A DNA stretch of 64,000 bases from an uncultured Coriobacteriaceae bacterium (GCA_902778135.1 CACYWP010000004.1:111742-175741), one strand, 5' to 3'; shown: positions 37,345 through 48,700, numbered from the stretch's first letter. The notes: generated by a model from the sequence alone, not told the origin. Program-made: numbers and translations.

Positions 37345-38436
37345 ATGGAAAGCAGAAACAGGCAGAGGTTGAACAACCTGCTGCAGGCTGCGTCCCGCTA
37401 CGAGCGCTACCTGGCGCTGCTGGCCTGCCTGGCAGCCGTGGTCATCATCGGCGTCACGTATACGCTGATGCAGCGCGCCGTGGCCATGAACCACAAGGAG
37501 ACCATTCTCGTCTGCGAGTTCGAGGGCCACGCGGCGCACAGCCATACGCCCGATTGCTATGACAAGGGCGGCAACCTCGTGTGCCCCCTGCCCGAACTCG
37601 AGCTGCACATCCACGACGATGGCTGCTACAGCGAGACGTGGGAGCTGACCTGTGGTCAGGAGGAGGGCGAGGATCACACCCACTCCGAGGACTGCTACGT
37701 GTCCGTGCGTACCCTGACCTGCGGAAAGGAAGAGATTACCGAGGAGCACGTACATGGGGCGGGTTGCTTCCGCACCGTCCTCGTGCGCAACTCCGACGGC
37801 AAGATCATCGAGGTCGAGGGAGAAGAGTCTGACGACGGGCTGGTCGGCGAGTCCATCGACGAGGTCGTCGAAGCGGCTGAGGAGGAGAGCGCCGGGGCGG
37901 CGGAGGCTCCCCTGGCTGCGGCGGAAAGCGATCAGGCGGCCGACGAAGAGCCCGCGGAGGAGCCTGCAGGCGAGCCCGCGACCCAGGCGATGCCTGCACA
38001 GACCTTCGAGGAGGATCTGAAGGACGACAGGGGTGACGTCATCCTGCACGTCACCGTCAACGCGCCGGAGGGGGCCTTCCCCGAGGGCACGACGATGCGC
38101 GTCACCCCCGTCTATGACGAGGGCGTCCAGAGTGCCATCGAGCAGGCGGTTGGCAGGCGCGACCTTGCCCATGTCGCCCAGATCCAGACGGTCGACATCA
38201 CCTTCCATGACGCAGGCGGAAAAGAAATCGAAGCGGCTGTGGACATAGATGTGAAAATAGCTTCTGGAATAATTGACAAAACTGGAAATAGCGAGACCAT
38301 GCTAGTGCGCGTCGATAATGAGGGTAAGGCGGACGTCGTCGACACCTTCAGCGAGAACGAGTTGGCACAGCGCAAGCAGACGCTGGGTGACCACGAGGTT
38401 GCGTTCGAGGTCAGTGCGGGTACCGCTGCGGAATAG
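37345..38436 (+). CDS. Short surface-protein paralogue with Cys/His repeats, lacking a sorting signal
   Basis: This 363-aa protein matches only the N-terminal part of the three giant proteins that follow. It has a basic start, a TM/signal segment (about 22-43, with AVA as possible cleavage site) and four Cys-x(6-9)-HxH-x3-Cys units at about 54-145 (CEFEGHAAHSHTPDCY, then HIHDDGCY, HTHSEDCY and HVHGAGCF). An acidic linker and one beta module follow, ending EVSAGTAAE. The paralogues continue at that point with a conserved FSTY strand, so this one looks cut short and lacks LPxTG. It may be a degraded copy, or a secreted stand-alone Cys/His protein. AAGGGGG supports ATG 37345. A patch near 38219-38290 is AT-richer than the rest. 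Confidence 0.75.
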   Translation: MESRNRQRLNNLLQAASRYERYLALLACLAAVVIIGVTYTLMQRAVAMNHKETILVCEFEGHAAHSHTPDCYDKGGNLVCPLPELELHIHDDGCYSETWELTCGQEEGEDHTHSEDCYVSVRTLTCGKEEITEEHVHGAGCFRTVLVRNSDGKIIEVEGEESDDGLVGESIDEVVEAAEEESAGAAEAPLAAAESDQAADEEPAEEPAGEPATQAMPAQTFEEDLKDDRGDVILHVTVNAPEGAFPEGTTMRVTPVYDEGVQSAIEQAVGRRDLAHVAQIQTVDITFHDAGGKEIEAAVDIDVKIASGIIDKTGNSETMLVRVDNEGKADVVDTFSENELAQRKQTLGDHEVAFEVSAGTAAE

Positions 38437-38498
38437 CGTCAGAGCACGACACGACCGGCCATGAGGATGGCCATGCGATGCAGCGAGAGGGGGCAACC

Positions 38499-41400
38499 AT
38501 GAGCAAGACGAGCGCACGCTACGAGACCGTACGGAGCCGGCTGGCCAAGCTGGTCCTTTCGGCACGCAGCAACGAGCGCTACCTGCTGCTGCTTGCCTGC
38601 CTCTCGGTCGTGGTTGCCCTGGGCGTCGCGAGCATGCTGACGACGCGCGGCATCAGCATGGTGCGCCAGGAGATGGTGCTGGACTGCCACTATGACGGCA
38701 GAGGGGCCCATACCCACAATGCCGACTGCTATGACGCCGACGGAAACCTGGTGTGCCCCTTGCCGGAGCGCGAGCTGCATACGCATGATGACAGCTGCTA
38801 TGCCGACGGGCAGACGTTGGCCTGCGGGATGGACGAGGTTGTCGAGGAGCACGTCCATGGTGCGGGATGCTTCCGCGCCACGACCGTCGTGGACAACGAC
38901 GAGGGCGTGACCGCACGGGCCAATGTGGCGACGGGAGCGCTGGACTTCACCGACACGCTGATCGACGAGGCTGGATGCAAGCTGCTGGCCGTGCGCGTCC
39001 AGGCTCCGCAGGGAGCCTTCCCCGACGACACGGTCATGCTGGTGAGGGCGGTTGCCGCGAACGAGGTCATGGACGCCGTCGAGCGGGCCGTCGAGCACGA
39101 GGGTGCCGGTGCGGCAGACGTGCTGCAGTCCGTTGACATCAGCTTCCGCGATGCGGACGGCAACGAGCTTCAGCCCGCCCGTCCCGTCGAGGTGGCGCTG
39201 GGCGGAGGCTCCATCGAGGGACACGACGACCTGATGGTCGTGCACGTGGATGACGCGGGCAACGCCGACGTGGTGAGCACGGCGGCGGCCACGACTGCCT
39301 CAGCGGGGAAGGACCAGCTGGTCTTCGAGACGAACTCCTTCAGCACCTACAGCATCGTGGTCGCGGTCTTCGACCAGCTGCTGGAGGCTTCTGACGGTCA
39401 GACGTACCGCATCACGGTGGACTGCCCCGAGGAGGCCCAGATTCCCGCCGACGCGACGCTGCAGGTGACCGAGCTGGACCAGTCCAGCAGCGACTACACG
39501 ACCTGCCTCGACCACATCGGCGACGGGCTGGCGGACGACGAGGCGGTGGACTTCGCACGGCTCTTTGACATCTCCATCGTGGCCAACGGACAGAAGGTAC
39601 AGCCGAGCGCACCGGTTGACGTGCGCATCAAGCTGGTGGACAGCCTTGATGCGGACGATCAGGGCGAGGTGCACGTCGCGCACTTTGGTGACGGAGACGC
39701 GACGCCCGACGACGTCGACGCGACCGTCCGCGAGACGGCCGACGAGAGCGTCGTCAGCTTCAGTGTGGACTCCTTCTCGATCTATGCGATCGTCGTCACC
39801 CGGATCGAGACGAAGGTGCTGGCCAGCGACGGCAACATGTATCGCATCGCGGTGACCTGCGGGCCGGAGACCGGCATCCCGCGCGACGCCTATCTCAGCG
39901 TCCGCGAGATCTCCGGCTCCACCAGGGAGCACCAGTCCTACGTCTATCAGGCCGAGGAAGCCTTGGGCGTCGACAGCCTGGACTACGTGCGCCTGTTCGA
40001 CATCAACATCGTCGATGGCGCCGGCAACAAGGTCCAGCCGGCCGAAGGCACGACCGTGGCCGTCGACATCAGGCTGGACGACGCGGGCGAGACGTCCGAC
40101 CTGCAGGTCGTGCACTTCGGCGAGAGCGCCGAGGTGCTGGATGCGCAGGTCGATGGCACCACGCTCAGCTTCGACACGCCGGGATTCTCCGTGTATGCGA
40201 TCGTCGAGGCGCCCGAGCCCAAGGAGGTCAACGTCCGCACGGTGACGGCGCTGGACGAGCTTGCAGACCCGGAGGCGGGCTTCTACATGTCCCTCAACTC
40301 CAGCGGCAAGCCCGTGTACTTCACCAGCGACCTGAACAGCAATAGCTGCTTCATCGAGTCGAACGATTCGGGCTCGGCCGCCACCTGGTACTTCGAGGTC
40401 GTGAACAGCAGCGCGGGAACCTATCGCATCTACACGATGGTCGGTGGGGTAAAGCGCTACGTCAAGAACACGAGCGGCAACCTCGTGGGCCTGGCCGACG
40501 ATGGCAGCGTCTTCCAGGTCACCAAGGTGGGCGACTCGACCTTCCGCTTCAAGCTGAATGGCGCCGACAAGTGGCTGCAGCACTCCAAGAGCGGTGGCGG
40601 CATCCGCTTCTATACCGACCAGAACAATGCCGCCAACTGCGACATCACGCTGACCTACGCATCCTCGTACACCCTGGGGTTCGACCCCTATGGGCTCAAC
40701 AACAAGACCTATGGCATCGCCTACCAGGACGAGTCCGTCACTGCCGTGGCGCTGACGCCGGACGCCAAGGTCTCCGGCAACAACCAGCGCCTAGACGGTG
40801 CCGACATGCTGATGCGCCCGGACGTGCTGAACAACGACGGCGTGCTGCTGGTCTCCAAGGACAGCGACATCACCGACTGGACCTTCCATTGCATCGACGA
40901 GAACAACTACCAGATCACGACGAAGGTCGACGGACAGGTCAAGTACCTGACCTTTGACGGCACCAACGTGACGCTCGAGGACACGCCCGACGAGACGAAG
41001 TCCGTGTTTGCGGCCACGCCGGGAACGGGCGAGTACAGCGGCAAGTGGCACTTCACGTCGGGTGGCCATTCCCTCAACCTGGCGGGCGCGACCAGCGGCT
41101 TCAACGCGAAGACGGGCAACGACAAGACCACCTGGATGAACCTCGTCGAGCGCTCCAACATGCCCGAGGAAGACTTCAACCTGTACAAGGCCCGCAAGGT
41201 CAGCATCTCGGACGAGAACAACGTCTACGACGGCCAGCAGGTCATCGTATACACCCGCATCTGGAACGAGAAGACCCTGCGCTACGAGTTCTACGCCATC
41301 GACCACGATGGCTCGCTGGTGCGCTGCTACGACACGGGTGACGCGATCGAGTGGATCGGCAGCCAGGTCAACACGGCCCAGTGGGAGTTCACGGAGTACA

Positions 41401-44400
41401 CCAACACCGATGGCACGCCCAACTACTACTACGAGCTGCAGAACGTGCAGTACGGCAACTACATCGCGCCGCAGGTGACCGACAACCAGGTGATGTCTGA
41501 CAACACCCTGGGCATCAACCTCAACGGCCGGCGCTTCGGCGAGAACTACTCGACCATCATCGCCTGGGACGATGACAACTATGCCTACGTAGGCCTGAAG
41601 GTCGAGGATGGCCATGTCGTCGCGTGCCCGCTGTCCGAGGCCGACGACTTCTACTTCGCCGTGGTCAACCCCCTCGACCCGCAGGGCGAGCTGTCGACGG
41701 TCAGGACCATCGACAGCAATGCCTACGGCATCGAGATGGAGATGGTCGACTTCAACAACACCTACCACTGGGGCGAAGGCGGCGGCCACGGCAGGGATGC
41801 GAAGCAGAAGGAGTTCTTCAACGGCGACAACAACAATCCCGGCGTGCTCTCGACCAATCTCGGCGAGGACGGGTACCCCACCTCGACCCAGGACAAGACC
41901 GGTCATGTGGAGTCGCTGGGCAACCTGTTCAAGAACGGTGGCGACGGCCTGGTGCCCGTCAACCACCTGTTCATCGAGAGCATCTACAACGAGAGCGGCT
42001 ACTTCGAGTACGACAGCACCCAGAACTTCGCGCATCTGAACGAGAACGGCACCTTCACGGTGTACGACCAGCTGCTGGCTTCGGGCACCAGCTCGGGCCC
42101 GACCAGGACGCACGGCCAGTTCTTCCCGTACAACGAGATCGACACCAACAGCATCGCGACCTACACCAACCAGACGGACGTAACTGCGAAGGAGCTGCCG
42201 GACACCGATCCGCGCAAGGGCGAGACGCTCTACTGGCTCAAGGCAGACGACACGGACTACTTCTTCGGCATGCAGATGCAGGCGAGCTTTACCCAGACGG
42301 CCAGCGGTTTGGACGCATGGGGCCACGACATCATCTTCGAGTTCTCCGGCGACGACGACTTCTGGCTGTACGTGGACGGCGAGCTGGTGCTGGACCTGGG
42401 TGGCGTGCATTCGGCCATGACGGGTTCGGTCAACTTCCGCACGGGCGTCGTCACCAGCTCTCGCGGCAACTCGACGCTGTACGACATCTTCAAGGCGAAC
42501 TACCAGGCGCGCGGGATGACCGCCGCACAGATAGACGAAGAGCTGGACAAGATCTTCACGACCAACGCCGCCGGGCAGCACGTCTTCAAGGACTACTCCA
42601 ACCACACGATGAAGATGTTCTACATGGAGCGCGGCGCCGGCGCGTCCAACCTGCACATGCGCTTCAACCTGGCGGCCGTGAAGCCCGGTACCTTCAACCT
42701 CAGCAAGAAGCTGTCGGGAACCGACGTCGAGGCCAGCAACCTGCTGGAGTTCCCGTACCAGATTTACTACACCTCGAAGGCAGACGGCGGGGAGACCCCG
42801 CACCTCCTCGGCCAGATAGAGGGCGAGGAGCAGGGCGTGCTGTACAGCGGGACCAGCACCCCCGTTACCTACAAGCCGGAATTCATGCCGGCCGGGGGCA
42901 CGAAGGCCTACGACAGCGTCTTCATCCTGAAGCCTGGCCAGAAGGCCGAGGTCACCCTGCCGGAGGACGCAATCGATTACTACGTCGTGGAGTGCGGCGT
43001 CAACCCCGACATCTACGATCAGGTGAAGGCAAATGACGACGTGCTGACGGGCAGCGACACGGAAAACCAGGTCGACGGTACCGCACGCAAGGACTTCAAG
43101 AGCTCTCCGGCCACGACCGATGCCCGTCCCGAGCTGGAGTTCGACAACCATGTGGCGGAAGGTGCCATGCGCACGCTCTCCATCACGAAATGGCTGTATG
43201 ACAAGGACGGCACGACGCGCCTGTCCTACCCGGACAACGAGACGCTGTTCACCTTCCGTCTCTATCTGGGCAGCGAGAACGTCGATCCGAACAAGCTGCC
43301 GGCAGCCGACATGTACACCTACTACATCAAGGACGATGCGGGACGGTACTGCGTCTGGGACAAGGGCCAGAAGAAGTTCGTCTCGCTGGGCATCACGAAC
43401 TTCGAGTCGCTGACCGAGGAGCAGCGGAGCGCAGCCGGCTTCACGACCTCGATGACCGGCACCATCTCCAAGATTCCGGCGGACTACACCGTCGAGGTGC
43501 GCAACCTCGTCATCGGCACCCGGTTCATGGTCGAGGAGCGCGACTACGAGATCCCGAAGGGCTACACGCTGCGTCTGTCGGACGGCTACACCCGCACCGA
43601 TGTCGGAACGGACGAGGACAGCTACCAGAAGCAGTACGAGCCCATCTCCGCCACCATCGTCAAGGACAACGACCCCGAGATCCAGGTGCGCAACCAGAAG
43701 GGCTGGGGCCTGACCGTCAACAAGGTCTGGACCGACGCCGACTTCATGGCCCAGCACGATCCCATCTACTTTGCCATCTACCTGGACGGCGAGCCGATGG
43801 AGGACAGCGTGCGGCAGATGAAGTCCGGCTCCACCTCGGTCTACTACTTCTTCCAGCAGCTGAAGAACGACCGCCCGTTCTCCGACTATGTGGTGCGCGA
43901 GGTCGAGGTGAAAGACCCCGTGGTGGATGACAATGGGGTCGTGACGAGCTTTACAAAGGTCGCGCCGATCGAGGACGGGGCGACGTTCGAGATCGGTGGC
44001 CAGCCCGTCGGTGGCGAGTACAGCGACTCTGGCTATGTCTACACCACAACCTACGAGGTGGGCGAGCAGACGGAGCTCAACGAGAACGTGCGCACCGACA
44101 CGGTGACCAACTCGCGCCCCGGCATCGAGCTGTACAAGACCGACTGGGACGGCAAGCCCATCTCCGGCGCGGTGTTTACGCTGGTAGACGAGTATGGGAA
44201 CAACGTTGCGGCCGAGAAGTACACCTCCGACAAGACGGGCCTGATCACCATCGCGTACCTGTCCAAGGGTACCTACACCCTGACGGAGACCGTCGCGCCG
44301 AAGGGCTTCGTCGTGCTGGACAACCCCATCACGATCACGGTGAGCGAGGAGGGCGACGTTACCGTCAGTGGCGTGGACGAGGACTTCTACAACATCGAGC

Positions 44401-45344
44401 GGGTGCGGGACGGGTCCATGAAGGCCACCATCACCATCAAGAACCGTCCGAGCTCGTTCCAGGCGCGCAAGGTGGATGCCGAGACGCGCGACCCCATCGC
44501 TGGCGTGCACTTCGCGCTCTATCCGCAGGTAACTGCCCAGGACGGCACGCCGCGCAAGGACTACTCGCCCAAGAGTGGCTACGAGGACCTCGTGACGGAC
44601 AACAACGGTGTGCTGCCGGGCATCACGATGGACCTGCCCGTGGGCACGTACTACCTGACCGAGACCGAAGCCGTGGACGACTATGCCCTGCTAGGCAGCG
44701 ACGTGTGCTTCACCCTCGGGGTCGACGGCACCGTGACGGTGAACAGCGAGGAGCACAAGAGCTGGCTGAAGAAAATCCCCAATGGGGACGGCAGCGTAGG
44801 GGATGGCAGCGTCTCGTACGAGCTGGCGATAGAGAACCAGCATGGCGAGAGCAGGGTCAGCATCAAGAAGGTTGACATTGCGGCGCCGACCGAATCTGCC
44901 CTCGAAGGCGCGAAGTTCGACCTGTACGAGGTGGTGGACGACCAGCAGGCCGATGAGCCGCTGTATGCAGACATGGAGTCCAACGAGGAAGGCATGCTGG
45001 TCTTCGGCGGTGAGACCGTGTTCTCGCTGCCCGTGGGGACGTACAACCTGGTGGAGACCAAGGCACCGGCTGGCTATATCCTGAAGGGCGCACCGGTCGT
45101 GATCACCGTGACGACGGACGACGTAACCTACGACGAGGGGACCGGCCTGTCGGCGTCCAACTCGGGCAAGAGCTTCGACGAGGAGACCAAGGTCTACACG
45201 CTGCTCGTCTCCAATTCCGCTGGCGTAGCGCTGCCCCATACCGGCGGGCCGGGTGTGCTGGGCCTGTACGTGGCCGGCGTGGCGCTGGCAGCGGTCGGCG
45301 TGGTGCTGGTGATGCGCAGAAGGTGCGGCCAGGGGCTGGCGTAG
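38499..45344 (+). CDS. Giant LPxTG-anchored adhesin with fibro-slime and SpaA/Cna-B domains
   Basis: The 2281-aa product has a TM/signal segment (about 28-46) and a Cys/His-rich domain with three HxH-x3-Cys units (about 58-125). Three beta modules follow, ending FSTYSIV, FSIYAIV and FSVYAIV (near 281, 426 and 563). Trefoil-like segments from about 590 to 890 come next, then a fibro-slime/PA14-like domain (about 1075-1395; GDDDFWLYVDGELVLDLGG). Cna-B-like LTVNKVWTDADF is near 1739, and SpaA-type domains start near 1876, 1986 and 2121, each with a YTLTET or YNLVETKAP E-box. LPHTG at 2245-2249, a hydrophobic stretch and RRRCGQ form the sorting signal. It is probably a pilus-tip or wall adhesin. 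GAGAGGGGG precedes ATG 38499; MQREGAT upstream is not needed. Confidence 0.88.
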   Translation: MSKTSARYETVRSRLAKLVLSARSNERYLLLLACLSVVVALGVASMLTTRGISMVRQEMVLDCHYDGRGAHTHNADCYDADGNLVCPLPERELHTHDDSCYADGQTLACGMDEVVEEHVHGAGCFRATTVVDNDEGVTARANVATGALDFTDTLIDEAGCKLLAVRVQAPQGAFPDDTVMLVRAVAANEVMDAVERAVEHEGAGAADVLQSVDISFRDADGNELQPARPVEVALGGGSIEGHDDLMVVHVDDAGNADVVSTAAATTASAGKDQLVFETNSFSTYSIVVAVFDQLLEASDGQTYRITVDCPEEAQIPADATLQVTELDQSSSDYTTCLDHIGDGLADDEAVDFARLFDISIVANGQKVQPSAPVDVRIKLVDSLDADDQGEVHVAHFGDGDATPDDVDATVRETADESVVSFSVDSFSIYAIVVTRIETKVLASDGNMYRIAVTCGPETGIPRDAYLSVREISGSTREHQSYVYQAEEALGVDSLDYVRLFDINIVDGAGNKVQPAEGTTVAVDIRLDDAGETSDLQVVHFGESAEVLDAQVDGTTLSFDTPGFSVYAIVEAPEPKEVNVRTVTALDELADPEAGFYMSLNSSGKPVYFTSDLNSNSCFIESNDSGSAATWYFEVVNSSAGTYRIYTMVGGVKRYVKNTSGNLVGLADDGSVFQVTKVGDSTFRFKLNGADKWLQHSKSGGGIRFYTDQNNAANCDITLTYASSYTLGFDPYGLNNKTYGIAYQDESVTAVALTPDAKVSGNNQRLDGADMLMRPDVLNNDGVLLVSKDSDITDWTFHCIDENNYQITTKVDGQVKYLTFDGTNVTLEDTPDETKSVFAATPGTGEYSGKWHFTSGGHSLNLAGATSGFNAKTGNDKTTWMNLVERSNMPEEDFNLYKARKVSISDENNVYDGQQVIVYTRIWNEKTLRYEFYAIDHDGSLVRCYDTGDAIEWIGSQVNTAQWEFTEYTNTDGTPNYYYELQNVQYGNYIAPQVTDNQVMSDNTLGINLNGRRFGENYSTIIAWDDDNYAYVGLKVEDGHVVACPLSEADDFYFAVVNPLDPQGELSTVRTIDSNAYGIEMEMVDFNNTYHWGEGGGHGRDAKQKEFFNGDNNNPGVLSTNLGEDGYPTSTQDKTGHVESLGNLFKNGGDGLVPVNHLFIESIYNESGYFEYDSTQNFAHLNENGTFTVYDQLLASGTSSGPTRTHGQFFPYNEIDTNSIATYTNQTDVTAKELPDTDPRKGETLYWLKADDTDYFFGMQMQASFTQTASGLDAWGHDIIFEFSGDDDFWLYVDGELVLDLGGVHSAMTGSVNFRTGVVTSSRGNSTLYDIFKANYQARGMTAAQIDEELDKIFTTNAAGQHVFKDYSNHTMKMFYMERGAGASNLHMRFNLAAVKPGTFNLSKKLSGTDVEASNLLEFPYQIYYTSKADGGETPHLLGQIEGEEQGVLYSGTSTPVTYKPEFMPAGGTKAYDSVFILKPGQKAEVTLPEDAIDYYVVECGVNPDIYDQVKANDDVLTGSDTENQVDGTARKDFKSSPATTDARPELEFDNHVAEGAMRTLSITKWLYDKDGTTRLSYPDNETLFTFRLYLGSENVDPNKLPAADMYTYYIKDDAGRYCVWDKGQKKFVSLGITNFESLTEEQRSAAGFTTSMTGTISKIPADYTVEVRNLVIGTRFMVEERDYEIPKGYTLRLSDGYTRTDVGTDEDSYQKQYEPISATIVKDNDPEIQVRNQKGWGLTVNKVWTDADFMAQHDPIYFAIYLDGEPMEDSVRQMKSGSTSVYYFFQQLKNDRPFSDYVVREVEVKDPVVDDNGVVTSFTKVAPIEDGATFEIGGQPVGGEYSDSGYVYTTTYEVGEQTELNENVRTDTVTNSRPGIELYKTDWDGKPISGAVFTLVDEYGNNVAAEKYTSDKTGLITIAYLSKGTYTLTETVAPKGFVVLDNPITITVSEEGDVTVSGVDEDFYNIERVRDGSMKATITIKNRPSSFQARKVDAETRDPIAGVHFALYPQVTAQDGTPRKDYSPKSGYEDLVTDNNGVLPGITMDLPVGTYYLTETEAVDDYALLGSDVCFTLGVDGTVTVNSEEHKSWLKKIPNGDGSVGDGSVSYELAIENQHGESRVSIKKVDIAAPTESALEGAKFDLYEVVDDQQADEPLYADMESNEEGMLVFGGETVFSLPVGTYNLVETKAPAGYILKGAPVVITVTTDDVTYDEGTGLSASNSGKSFDEETKVYTLLVSNSAGVALPHTGGPGVLGLYVAGVALAAVGVVLVMRRRCGQGLA

Positions 45345-45385
45345 CGGCTTGCGGGGTGCTTCGGTGGCCGAATTGCGGGTGCCGA

Positions 45386-45513
45386 TGGACGAAGTTTCAC
45401 TTATGCGCGGTTTAAACGCGCGTTGCCAAGTAGTCACGGACAAAAGGCCAGTTGGCGGAGAGCCGATACCCGATGGGCACGCGAAAAACCGCGCATAAGT
45501 GAAACTTCGTCCA
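45386..45513. repeat. 128-bp element with perfect 28-bp inverted arms
   Basis: Left arm 45386-45413 (TGGACGAAGTTTCACTTATG...) and right arm 45486-45513 are perfect reverse complements over 28 bp, with a 72-bp interior. The arms are AT-richer than the surroundings. No target duplication is evident. It resembles a MITE or a large regulatory hairpin. Confidence 0.8.
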
Positions 45514-45574
45514 GCAGTGCTCCAACCATCCGACTCGAGCGGGGTATCGCACGATGCTGTGAGATACTAAAAAC

Positions 45575-45739
45575 CTATTCAAGAATAGTCAGGATAGCCC
45601 AGATAACTCTAGTTGTCTGGGCCCGTGAAACTGTCACAAATCCCAAGATAAATGCGTGGGCGCAAGATTGAGACACACATGATAAATGGTCATAATTAAG
45701 GTAGGACCATACTAGCTATACGGCGGCATCAACCGCCGT
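45575..45739 (+). promoter_or_regulatory. Hairpin-rich leader before the 1813-aa adhesin gene
   Basis: Three hairpins are visible: CTATTC/GAATAG (45575-45588), a 12-bp stem GCCCAGATAACT/AGTTGTCTGGGC (45597-45622), and ACGGCGG/CCGCCGT (45720-45739), which ends 11 nt before the ribosome site GAGGA. The first two could end incoming transcription; the last could affect translation. Confidence 0.45.
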
Positions 45740-45760
45740 TACATAGATTTGAGGAACCTC

Positions 45761-48700
45761 ATGAGCGGGACGACGCGGAGGCGCATGAGAAGCATATTGC
45801 GCTCATATCGCCGCCACAAGAGATATGTTTGGGGGTTTGCGGCCCTTGCGGCGCTGACCGCTGTGGTCGTGGCGCTTTCGCTGCGCCAACAGGGCAATGC
45901 CCAGATTCGTACCGAGAAGGTGCTGGACTGCCCCGTCACCGGTATGGTGGCCCACACTCATGACGGATCGTGCTATGACACGGACGGCAATCTCGTCTGC
46001 ACTCTGCCGGAGAGCGAGCTGCACGTGCACGACGACAGCTGTTACACCGAGGAGCGGGTGCTGACCTGTGGCCTCGAGGAGGACGAGGGCCACGTCCACA
46101 CCGACGAGTGCTACGAGGTCGTGCGCACGCTGACCTGCGGTCAGGACGAGGTCACCGAGACCCATGTCCATGGAGCGGGCTGCTTCGAGACCATGATGGT
46201 CGATGACGGCGAGAGCGGTGCGGTACAGGAAGAGATAACGCAGGTCGCTCCCCCGGCCGAGTCCTCTGCCGTCTCGCAGGAGGATCCGACGCTGGCCGAG
46301 ACCCACCCCGCCCAGACGTTCAAGCACCTGTTCAAGGACGCGGACGACAACCTGGTCTTGCGTGTTGACGTGCAGGCTCCGGTGGGGGCCCTGCCCAAGG
46401 GGACCACGATGGTTGCGACTTGGGTTGACACGGAGCAGCTTGCCGACGACGAGCAGGCCGCGCTGGACAAGGCGCTGGCGGACAAGGCTGACGGCCAGGT
46501 GCTGCAGATGCAGGCCGTCGACATCAGCTTCCGCAACGCCGTCGGTGCCGAGGTCGAGCCTGCGACCGACGTCACCGTCACCATGACCTCGGGCCTCGTC
46601 GATACCGACGACCAGGCGGTCGTGGTCCACATCGAAGACGACAAGCAGATGAAGGAGCGCAAGGGCGACGAGCGCGAGGCTCAGGTCGTGGACACGCTCT
46701 CCGACAGCGAGCTCAAGCGCCGCAAGGTGAGCCTGGCGGACAACCAGCTCTCCTTCGACAGCGACCAGTTCAGCACCTACGTGCTGGCCGTGACGAGCCT
46801 GCACAAGGTAATGCAGGCGAGCGACGGCGCGACGGTCACCATGACGGTCGACGCCCCGGCCGAGGCGGGCATCCCCCAAGATGCCGAGCTGCAGGTGCAG
46901 GAGCTGGCGGAGGGCTCGCGGAAGTACGTCACCTACTCCGAGCGCGCCGCCGAGGCCCTGGGCGTCAGCGACGGCCTGGCCTACGCGCGACTGTTCGACA
47001 TCAGCATCGTCGTGGATGGCCAGGAGGTCCAGCCGGCCGAGCCGGTGGCGGTGCAGATCGAGCTGGCAGATATCGATGCCGCAGTGAATCCCGCCGTCGT
47101 ACATTTCGGGGAGAACCCAGAGATTATTGAGGCAGTGACAGACGGACAGGTTGTCAGCTTTGAGGCAGGCAGCTTTTCGATTTACGCCGTCGTTGATGAG
47201 ACGAAGCGTCTGAAGTATGTGTTCCACAACGGTAGCAATATTGTGGCTACGGAATATGTAAAGCAGGGAGAGAGTCTATACGACCCCGGTATCGAGGTCG
47301 ATTACGGACAGACGTTCATCGGGTGGGCGTTTGACCAGAACGAGACCAACGAGGCAAATGTCTATTCGATTAGCCAGCTGAATCAGAAGCTGAACAACGA
47401 AACAGACTGGGCCAACGTGTCAGACCTCCAGGAGGTCGACGTATACGCGATCACGAAGGATGCGTACTACCTTCGCTACATGACCGTGGACGACCACGAA
47501 AACGAGATCGTGCTGAAGACCGTCTCGGTGAGAACGGATGAGGCCGACAAGAACATCGAGATAGACTACGACTTTACGGGAGAAGAGGGGCAGACCTTCG
47601 AGGGTTGGATCGATGTCGCGGATGGCACTATCTATCAGCTGGGCGACACCCTGACGCTGGACCATCATATAGATCTTTACTCCAAGGTTCGTGGACGCAA
47701 CTGGCTCGTGTTTGATGCAAACGCTGGTGGCGCGGGCAGTGGAGCAACCTATACGCCTCCTCAGCTGCTGATAGGCGATGCCACGACCGAGCAGCCGGCC
47801 GACCCGACGCGCAAGGGGTACTCTTTCCAGGGCTGGTATACCAATCCGGAGGGGACGGGAGCGCCGTTCCAGTTTGGAAGCACGATATCTGAAGACACGG
47901 TGCTCTATGCCAAGTGGGCACCGGACAATACGGACTACTACGTGATCTTCTGGCGGCAGAAGGCTTCCGATGCTGCTGGCCTTCCCGATGACCAGAAGCA
48001 GTATGACTACATCGAGAGCGTTCAGAGGAGCGCACTGACCGACGGCACCGTCACGCTTCAGAATGCGGACAAGAACAAGAGAACAGGGGACTACGAGAAC
48101 TGCACCTTCAACGAAGACCTCTCTGACGCGCAGAAGACAGTCAATGCAGACGGAACGACGACGCTGAATGTGTATTACGACCGGAATGAGTATACGCTGA
48201 CGTTCCAGGTGCAGGGGAATTATCACTATGAATACACGCCAACAGATAGCAATAGTGGCACTCAATACGGTCTAGTGGATGGGCAATATATTCAGCTGAC
48301 GCGAGGCGGCAGCAATCCCAACTATACTTGGACATATCCCACGGGAGAGTATACGTATACTGCCACGACAGGCAATAGCGGCACTCAATACGGTCTCGTC
48401 AATGGGGAATATGTTGAGCTGTATAGGAGTTGGGGCAATTGGTATTATGGGTACGGAAATCGCTATAATGGCACACGCTATACACGTACCGAGGAAACGG
48501 AAACCTATACCGGTACTCGATATACAAGCGTATATACAAATTGGACAACGATTCATACGATTACAGCATTGTATGACTCGGACATTCATGATAAGTGGAG
48601 CTTTATTGGTTCAAATGGTGTAACATACCCCACAACTTCACCAAATACGTCTTGGACACCGCAAAATTCCAGTACATATACGGCTCGAATAACGTCCATG

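Larger units (their letters stand above)
45345..45760. other. 416-bp intergenic region with inverted-repeat element and hairpins
   Basis: Two parts are visible: a 128-bp inverted-repeat element near the upstream gene, and an AT-rich part (about 45545-45760) with several short hairpins before the next adhesin. No coding sequence is supported. Confidence 0.7.

Noticed and set aside
40791..44510. 1239-codon minus-strand open frame inside the 2281-aa adhesin gene
   Set aside because: Shadow of a domain-rich plus-strand protein; the antisense product has His/Val/Arg-biased sequence and no recognisable domain.
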